DNA of 64,000 nt from Phellopilus nigrolimitatus (taxonomy: Eukaryota > Basidiomycota > Agaricomycetes > Hymenochaetales > Hymenochaetaceae). The notes beneath the pieces are model-generated. The model was not told the origin of the DNA, did not search any database, and saw nothing but the letters and a program-made list of their open reading frames with translations. This document shows positions 57,761-64,000 of the stretch, in pieces. Where the stretch lies: assembly GCA_021029095.1 (NCBI GenBank), contig JAJOHG010000007.1:558001-622000 (forward strand). The letters run 5' to 3'. Within the stretch, counting starts at the first letter, position 1, and every line of letters starts with the position of its first letter. The translations under genes and the position numbers were made by a program.

Positions 57761-57920
57761 GCGACTCATTTTCCCCCCAGAGTACGATAAAGAAGGGAAA
57801 ATGGAAGCGCTCGTCAAGTGGCTGTGGAACAGCTTTGAGAATTGAGCGAGATGGAAGCTTCTTCCAAACTATATTTCGCACCGGAACAGGAAACGGCAAC
57901 CCCTTTGTATTCTGCTGTCC

Positions 57921-57985
57921 CTTCGTTCATAGTACTCCTCGCTTAGCATCGTCAAGCCCCTTTATCCGCTGGGGGAAGAAGGATC
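57921..57985 (+). promoter_or_regulatory. conserved upstream block 2 (paralogue 2 copy)
   Basis: Begins with the 24 identical bases (57921-57944) and continues with similar sequence through CCCCTTTATCCGCT. Confidence 0.8.
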
Positions 57986-58043
57986 TCAAAACATTTTCGC
58001 AGACTTGAGCGTTGCAATCGCACTGCGATCTGACCGGTGATAA

Positions 58044-58080
58044 GAAAGTGTCAACAATGGGAGCTCCTACGTGCTGCGCT
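58044..58080 (+). promoter_or_regulatory. conserved upstream block 3 with short upstream ORF
   Basis: GAAAGTG followed by CAACAATGGGAGCTC; the ATG at 58057 opens a 19-codon frame ending at TGA 58114-58116. Counterpart of 42228-42194. Confidence 0.6.
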
Positions 58081-58372
58081 TCTTTTCTTTCTTTTCGTCT
58101 GCCCCGGCTCCCATGACCTTGCCAAATCCGACAAAATGAAATTTGCTGAAGTTTGTTCACCACGAAGACAGACATTTTTTCCTTGCCTTTTGCTTCTATG
58201 CTGAATTCTGGAATCTCGTTGAACCATCCATCAGCACAATCCTCGAGCCGCGTGGCACTGACATTTCTACTTTATATCTTGCTCGTTCAGACTCAACGGC
58301 CATTCCGCACGCTCCTTCCCCCTCCATCCTCTTCCCCCCTCCCTTGCTTTCTTCCGACGTTAAGATCCCCTC

Positions 58373-59460
58373 ATGGACATGCTACACAGCGACGTAAGAA
58401 AAGTCTCCACTCTTCGCACTGGCAAACCTTTATCCCTTTGTCTGATTCATTGTTCGTTACAGACAAATTCCAAGCACGCAATGCACTCGTTGCAACGGCC
58501 AAAGGGCCAGAACATCTTACGGAATTCGCGCATAATCAATGGGCCTGTACGGGATCCTGGCGTCGGCACGGCTGCGAGCCACCCAAAACCTTCGACCTCT
58601 TCCTCTGGTCTTCTCGGAACGGACGCTCTCCAAGCACATGAGGGCGATTTTTTTATTGCCGATTTTTTTGCTGCCTTTTCGGATCCTCTAGATTCCGCCG
58701 TTTCGCCGGCCTTCCTGTCTGAGACGAACCGATGCTGCATCAAACGACAACAGCGAGCTCGAGTCAGCTCCCTCGCTCAAGACAGAGAAGTCTCTCTCGA
58801 TCCCATGCAGAGCTTCACAGTATGTGCATGGGGGGTGCTCTTCGATGTCATCGTCAAAGCAATTGTCAGACAGGCATGTCTGCGCGCACTTCGACTCGAC
58901 AGTAACGTGCGCTATCTGCAACAAAAGTTTCGCGAACCCATTCACATTCAAGCGTCACTTCGAAACGAAGGGAAAGAACGACGAGTGTTTGGAGGTGGTC
59001 GTCCGTCACTTCTATGGGGATGCTGTGATTACGCAGAACGAGGACATAAAGAAAGCGACCTCGAAGAAGGACAAGAAGATGCGACACGATGTATTCATGA
59101 ATCTCTTCAAAGTGAAGATCTCCGAAGAACAAGCGGCGGGCAGGATCATCGTGGAGACATTCGAGGAGTTCTTTATAGACCGGACGCTGGCATGGTGTGA
59201 GTTCGCATGTTTCACATTGCCTCAGACTGTACAACTGACGCCTTTTGCTTGCAGGGTGGCCGGACGAGCTCTTGTTCAAGCCCCGACCCGATGGGGCGAA
59301 GAAGGAAGAGAAGCCTGAGAACGAACGCCGCACCAAGCATCAGGTGCTCACAAAGCTTTGCAAGCCGAAGACGGATTTGGGGAAGCGGAAGTCGCCCCAG
59401 CGAGACGACGACGACGTGGAAGAGGGTTCGTCGAAAGGCGTTAAGCGTCGAAGGAAGTAG
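58373..59460 (+). CDS. zinc-finger protein, putative regulator (paralogue 2)
   Basis: Function unknown; probable nuclear regulator. Start ATG 58373 (MDMLHSD), an intron, then TNSKHAMHSLQRPKGQNIL, Ser-rich sequence, DFFIADFFAAFSDPLDSAVS and LSETN. The conserved frame then continues DAASNDNSELESAPSLKTE, IPCRASQYVHGGCSSM, SDRHVCAHF and CAICNKSFANPFTFKRHF up to NDEC (C-x2-C-x12-H-x9-C). Next come VVVRHFYGDAVIT, VETFEEFFIDRTLAW and, after an intron, WPDELLFKPRPDG. Ends KGVKRRRK, stop 59458-59460. The switch from LSETN to DAASND needs one base removed near 58734; no intron fits. Finger spacing, RHFYGD/RFHGDE and the FxxF...WWP-D segment match the gene at 40252-41850. Confidence reflects the frame problem. 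Confidence 0.72.
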
Positions 59461-61874
59461 GGCATGGATTACCATTGGCGTATGTCGACGCGTTCTTCAA
59501 GTACGCATATGCTTATTTCTTTTCTTATCTTCTTTCTCTTTTCCCGTTTTTCTTTTCTCTTATCTCTAGTGTCCTATCTATCCTACTCCCTGCGAAACAT
59601 CCTCCCTGCGGAACAGCATTTTCCAAGTATGCCCTTATTTCTTCTCTCTGTCCGTTTCCCTGTTTCCGCGTTTCCCATGTTTGGAGCGGTATTTAATCTC
59701 TCTGAGAGGTAACCCCATTCTTCGAGTACATACATTTTTATTTCTTTTTATTATTCGTTTTCCTGGTTCTCGGTTTCTGTCTCTGAAGTATCATTTCTAC
59801 TGTTTAGCATCTGCTTTCGTTGTCGTATCCGAATGTATCCTGTATCCGTAGCCTTTCTCGATCTCATCTGTTGTCAATCCCCTTGCTGTTGTACCTCGCT
59901 TTCTTGTATACTATCTGCTATCGTCTGTATACAATCCCATTCGAGATTTATCTTCTATCTGATTCAGACGTGTTTTGAAGATGGACAAAGAACTCAATGG
60001 GGTTCCGTCTCTGCTATCGGAGTTACGTGACATGTCTGCTGAATAGAAGCCAGCTGGGGAAATGCACAGGCTCAGAATAGAGCATTTCGTTACCAGAATG
60101 GCACGATCTTCAAGGAAGTCGAAGCACAAGGACGAGCAGGCGAATTGTAAGGCGGCTTGGCTCCAAGATAGATCCCTCGACTGTACTATGAGTGCCGCGA
60201 GCTCTTCGAGTTTCATTTAGATTATTTGCGCTTTCAAGCGGCACCGTCGTTTACCATCCAGTTTGATACTAGTTCTTACTCATTTGCGACGTATAACACT
60301 TTCATATTTCTTGATCGTTCGCCCTTCTGTTGTTCGCCTCCGTCGTTCACCCTTGCACGCGAGTCGTGCGGTCACAAACGATAGAACCCATAGTCTATCT
60401 ATATTAGTCTACCTTAGTGATAGCGATACGAGTGCTATTCACTGTATAATTTCAGATTTGTTGTCTTATTTTATCGAGTCCGATTGGTTTTAGCAAAGCC
60501 AACCAATACAGTCAATTAACGAGCGTAGACGACCAGATGGTACAGTATTCTGAACTATGTCTTCGCATTCGTCCGCGCTGAATTGCGAACCACGTAGTCC
60601 GATTCTAAGCGTCTCAACATATACCTATGGAAGCAAAAAGATCGAGTTCTTCGGAATTTCTATATAGAAACTGCTGGGACCCTTTATAAGCGTTGAGTCG
60701 AAGACGGCATGGACGGCATGGACTTTATTTATAAATAACATCTTAAGGTTAACTATTCGATACAGAAGGTGAGAGAAATTCCATAATTGATTAACATATT
60801 TCTACCCACTCCTTTACGTAACTCCACAGGCATGGTCAAGACATCATGAAGATCCGAAAAGTTCAAAGCTTGAATGTGAGGGAATGAAATGAAATGCGAT
60901 TGAAAACACAGGGTCAGTTCATTTTCGCTGATTTGTCTCTTCTTCTCTCAGGTCCTGCGCCAGCGCCGGCATGTTCAGTGCTAGCAGTCGTTTGAACAGC
61001 CTCCCGGAACAAGCTTATTTGACCTCGTATGTAGCATTCGTTATGGACGCGGTAGCTCGCGCTGTGTCAAAGATACCGATGATTTGAGTTTTTTTTTCTG
61101 GACAAATTCGGTCCAGCGGAAGCGTCCTCAAACATCCGTCAATCTGTCACTGAACAATCTCGTCGGGCTCTCTGGCCGCGGGTCTACCTTTCTATTCGCA
61201 ATTATTTTCCTTAGAGATTTCACACACGGATGGGTAAGAGGCCTGCTGAAAAAAAGTGAATGAAGCTTACCAACCCAGATCACATGTGCGCGTCTCATCT
61301 ATAACGCGTTGTGATGTCATGATAGTCACGCTTGCGCCGATCATTCTTGCCTCCAGCCGGTGCGCTTCCCTGTCTGAAATCTTCTGAAATATGCCTCTTC
61401 CCCTCTTCTAAAGCCTACACTACTTCACTGGCAATGATGAAGTACATGTGCGTAACGCTAGAGCACTCCAGTTTCCGCCCTTCACCATTCGCGATCGAGA
61501 AGCGCTTGGAATATCTTCGAGCCGTGCCCACTCCGCGAAGCACCTGATTTCTGGGACGTTCAATCTCTGCATGCCTATCAAACCCATCCCGCACAAATCC
61601 ACCCAACACTCACTTGCCACGGCCGTAGAGGCGCTCTTCTTTAATCTCCAGACTCCAGACTCCAAACTCCAAAGGGTCTGCACTCGCGTTGCCTGCAATT
61701 GAAGTATATGACACCGAGCCGGTCCAGGTGACTGTGGTGCAGTATATCTACGGTACGCACAGAATCTTGAGATGTTCGGCTGTATCGCGCCAATGCTCAT
61801 ATGGCACTCGAGCGCAGGGTCCCGTGAAGTCGCTCTGCATCATGACGAGGTGGATGGGGCTGCTTCGGTGGGGA

Positions 61875-61888
61875 GGGGGGGGGGGGGG
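61875..61888 (+). repeat. poly-G run (14 G)
   Basis: Unbroken G run just after GGGGA. Capable of forming G-quadruplex structure; also a likely place for sequencing length error. Confidence 0.85.
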
Positions 61889-62883
61889 AGGCGCCAGCAG
61901 AGGTGGAGATGCCAACGGGAGAGCGGCAGTCTTGTCGACGCTGTGCGCACAATACGCGTAGTACATCGGCGGGCGCGATGGGGGCGGTTTTCGTCCTCTG
62001 TCAGGCGGAGGTGTGGCGTGAACTCGTGTTACGCAGCTAGCACGACGACGTCGCCCTGTACATGTACAAGGTGGCCTGTCGGGACGATTATCTGCGGAGT
62101 GCCCTGAGCTGATGCTGCTGGATGGACAGCGAGGACCAGCCCCCTCCCAAACGCGCGCAGACGAGTTTTACGGGGCTACGAGTCCGGGGGAAGTCGTGTC
62201 AATCTTGACATGTCTGTAGTTTTTTTTTTTCTCCCTTGTCCGCATGCGCTTGCTTCGCTACGCGCACACCCCTTGCGTCTGCGGTTGTTTCGCTGATTGC
62301 CCATTGAGATACAATCCCATAGTCATAACAAATCACCGCCCTGCGTTGTATTTCCTAGTCTACAACATGGCCTGAATATTTACACTGTAGATGTAAAAAC
62401 TCCAGCTCCGCTTCCATCGCGCGCCACGGACGCCTGCACGCGCAGCGAAGAGAAAAAGAGAAACGGAGCCGTCGTCCGCCCGCTTCGCACAGTTCTCCGG
62501 ACGCTATTGGAGAAAAATTGCGCGTTAGTCTTCGCCTTCGCCTTCGCTGGACTGAGAACGGCGAAGCGAAGCCTGAACGCCTGAACGTCTATGCGACGCG
62601 AGCGGGATCGACGCATCTCGATTCCTTCGGCGTCGCCGTGGAGAAGCCCTCCTGGACCCTTTAGAAGCGGTGGTCGGAGGCGACTTGCAATTACGATCTG
62701 GGGGAAAATATTACTGGCTTGAGGAGCGAGTTTGGGCCTTCACGAGGGGCACGCCACGTCCCGGGCGGAGCTCACCCCGTAGCGCCGACGCCGACCGGGT
62801 TACATACACATAAGAGCCACAAGGGGACGCTCTTCCAGCGCGAAGGAGGGGGAATGAGCCGCGACTCAGGCCAGCAGCCCATC

Positions 62884-62914
<31 letters not shown>

Positions 62915-62916
62915 CT
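62884..62916 (+). repeat. CTTTT tandem repeat
   Basis: Several TTTTC units flanked by T runs. Confidence 0.85.
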
Positions 62917-63018
62917 GTTTGATCAGCAGCGATTATCGGATGGGCCGCCCGGGGGAGGGAGGCCCAGGCGCGCCTGCTGCGCCGCTTCGATGCTTCGCTA
63001 TTCAATGCGCGCTGAAGG

Positions 63019-63130
63019 AGAAGCAGAAGCAGAAGCAGCTAGCTGAGAACGAAAAGAGAGAAGCGGGCGCGATATGACGTTGTGCGAAGAGAAGAGAAGA
63101 GAGAAGAGAAGCGCAGATAAGAGAAGCGCT
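63019..63130 (+). repeat. purine-rich repeats (AGAAGC, GAGAA)
   Basis: AGAAGC units at about 63019-63038, then GAGAAGA-type units at about 63090-63127, in noncoding DNA. Confidence 0.75.
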
Positions 63131-64000
63131 GGGACTCGCTGGACGGGCCTTTCCTTACCTTTCCTTGGCACGGCCACACGTTCGCCGGGCCGCTCTATTG
63201 CCCTGCGGGCGAATGCAGAGAGTTAGCGCCTGTTAGGCAGTAGCGCAGCGTCTTTCGTCGCGCGGCGCGTTCGCGACGCGAAGCCGCCGGCGCCATTAGC
63301 AGCGCACAGACGCGTTTAAGGCGCCGCGTCTTCCCCTAGCGGCTGCTGCAGCTGCTGCAACGGGACGGCAGGGCGGACCCAGGCCCGCAGGTCTCGCTGC
63401 GAAGCTCCGGATCTCACGACGCGGGTCATCACCTCGAGGTCTCTGCGCTTGATAAGTCTGCACGCGCGCCGCATATGTATGTCATGTATGTGTGTGTGTA
63501 CACGTACTGGACTGGGCATGTCATGTCATTGCGCGACTGTATGGGATGGGATGGGATCGCGGCGCAAAGGCCTCATCGCGATAACTGTTCTTGCCTTCGC
63601 CCCCCGCAGCAGGAAGACAGCAGCTGACTGGATTGGAGGGGCGTAGGACGCAGATAGAGGGCCGCAGAGAAGGGGGGAGATCGCCGGGGGCGAGAGCGAG
63701 TCCGGCGACGATCACGGCGGAGAGCACCGGGGTGGCGAATAGGACGGGAGGGCGCGCGTGCGAGAGGCCCGTATGTGTATGTGTTTTGATCTGCGGGCGG
63801 GGTGGACGCCGTGTATACTCGGGAGGGCCGACCGCGGTGCGCGAGCGGGCGCGGCGACATTTGAAAAGCGCGAAACGTGCGCGAGGGCGGGTCGGACGGG
63901 CCGGGTGGCAGCGTAACGCTGCTCTCGCGTCCCAGTCTAGCGTCCAGCCTAGCCTCAGCGCGTGTGCGCGTGAGTATGTTGTCTGTCGTCCGAAGCGTCC

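Larger units (their letters stand above)
56942..58372. promoter_or_regulatory. upstream region of zinc-finger gene 2, conserved with paralogue 1
   Basis: About 1.4 kb. The left part is the heme lyase promoter (a TCCCCCTCT-type pyrimidine tract near 57078). The right part carries three blocks matching the upstream DNA of the gene at 40252-41850. A 62-codon frame at 57657-57845 spans block 1 but shows no known domain. Confidence 0.6.
59461..64000. other. right end, no supportable gene; simple repeats and GC-rich stretch
   Basis: The first part is T/C-rich (59500-59680) and probably includes the zinc-finger 3' UTR. 59.7-61.3 kb is AT-rich and featureless. From about 61.8 kb GC rises, with simple repeats (G14, CTTTT, GAGAA, AGAAGC, TG). 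The rise in GC and pyrimidine/purine tracts near 62.3-64 kb would suit the promoter of a gene beyond the edge. None of the short frames here has family-like sequence. Confidence 0.5.

Noticed and set aside
61420..61800. 126-codon minus-strand frame near the right end
   Set aside because: Unremarkable composition and no recognisable motif; likely a chance frame.
63019..63130. purine repeats as a CRISPR-like or telomere-like array
   Set aside because: Units are short, irregular and without spacers; the motif is not a fungal telomere repeat.

Overview
This window is nuclear DNA of a filamentous basidiomycete, most likely an Agaricomycete. Genes are compact and cut by many short introns (mostly 48-80 nt, GT-AG). 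They include filamentous-fungal families (Clr2, a Kar9-like/GAR protein, TRAPPC12, a DUF2408 protein) and a secondary-metabolism-type P450. I see no prokaryotic features, CRISPR array, rRNA or convincing tRNA. Exon junctions were worked out by eye from splice signals and protein-family expectation; 'start' and 'end' are CDS spans (first codon to stop, introns included).

Layout. 0.5-6 kb: ubiquitin-S27a (-), RFC subunit 3 (+), and an unknown nuclear-looking protein (+). 6.5-19.5 kb: ZW10/Dsl1 tether (+), TRAPPC12 (+), Kar9-like/GAR cytoskeletal protein (-), RED splicing factor (+). 20-27 kb: EMC5 (-), sterol O-acyltransferase (+), Clr2 silencing factor (-). 26.7-40.2 kb is a gene-poor, AT-richer island holding only a cytochrome P450 (-) and a hexose-type MFS transporter (-). 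40-48 kb: a zinc-finger protein (-), the DEAD-box helicase Dbp9 (-), and an unknown Ser-rich protein (-). 49-57 kb is dense: Tim44 (-), MsrB (+), tropomyosin (-), DUF2408 protein (+), cytochrome c heme lyase (-). 58.4-59.5 kb: a second zinc-finger gene (+), paralogous to the one at 40-42 kb. From 59.5 kb to the end I see no supportable gene, only simple repeats and a GC-rich stretch.

Themes. ZW10 and TRAPPC12 are both ER-Golgi tethering factors whose animal homologues also act at kinetochores, and a microtubule-binding Kar9/GAR gene follows them. Tim44, MsrB and heme lyase form a small neighbourhood of mitochondrial proteins. EMC5 and the sterol acyltransferase share a divergent ER-membrane promoter.

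Most notable observations: (1) the two zinc-finger paralogues keep conserved blocks in their upstream DNA, in the same order and at similar distances, including a block of 24 identical bases and a short upstream ORF; (2) the ZW10 homologue carries an acidic insert with several Trp motifs that resembles the COPI-binding lasso of yeast Dsl1; (3) six genes need one-base corrections to restore conserved protein, which points to residual assembly indels rather than many pseudogenes; (4) two GC-AG introns; (5) a diverged direct repeat flanks the P450. I found no clearly new multi-gene system.
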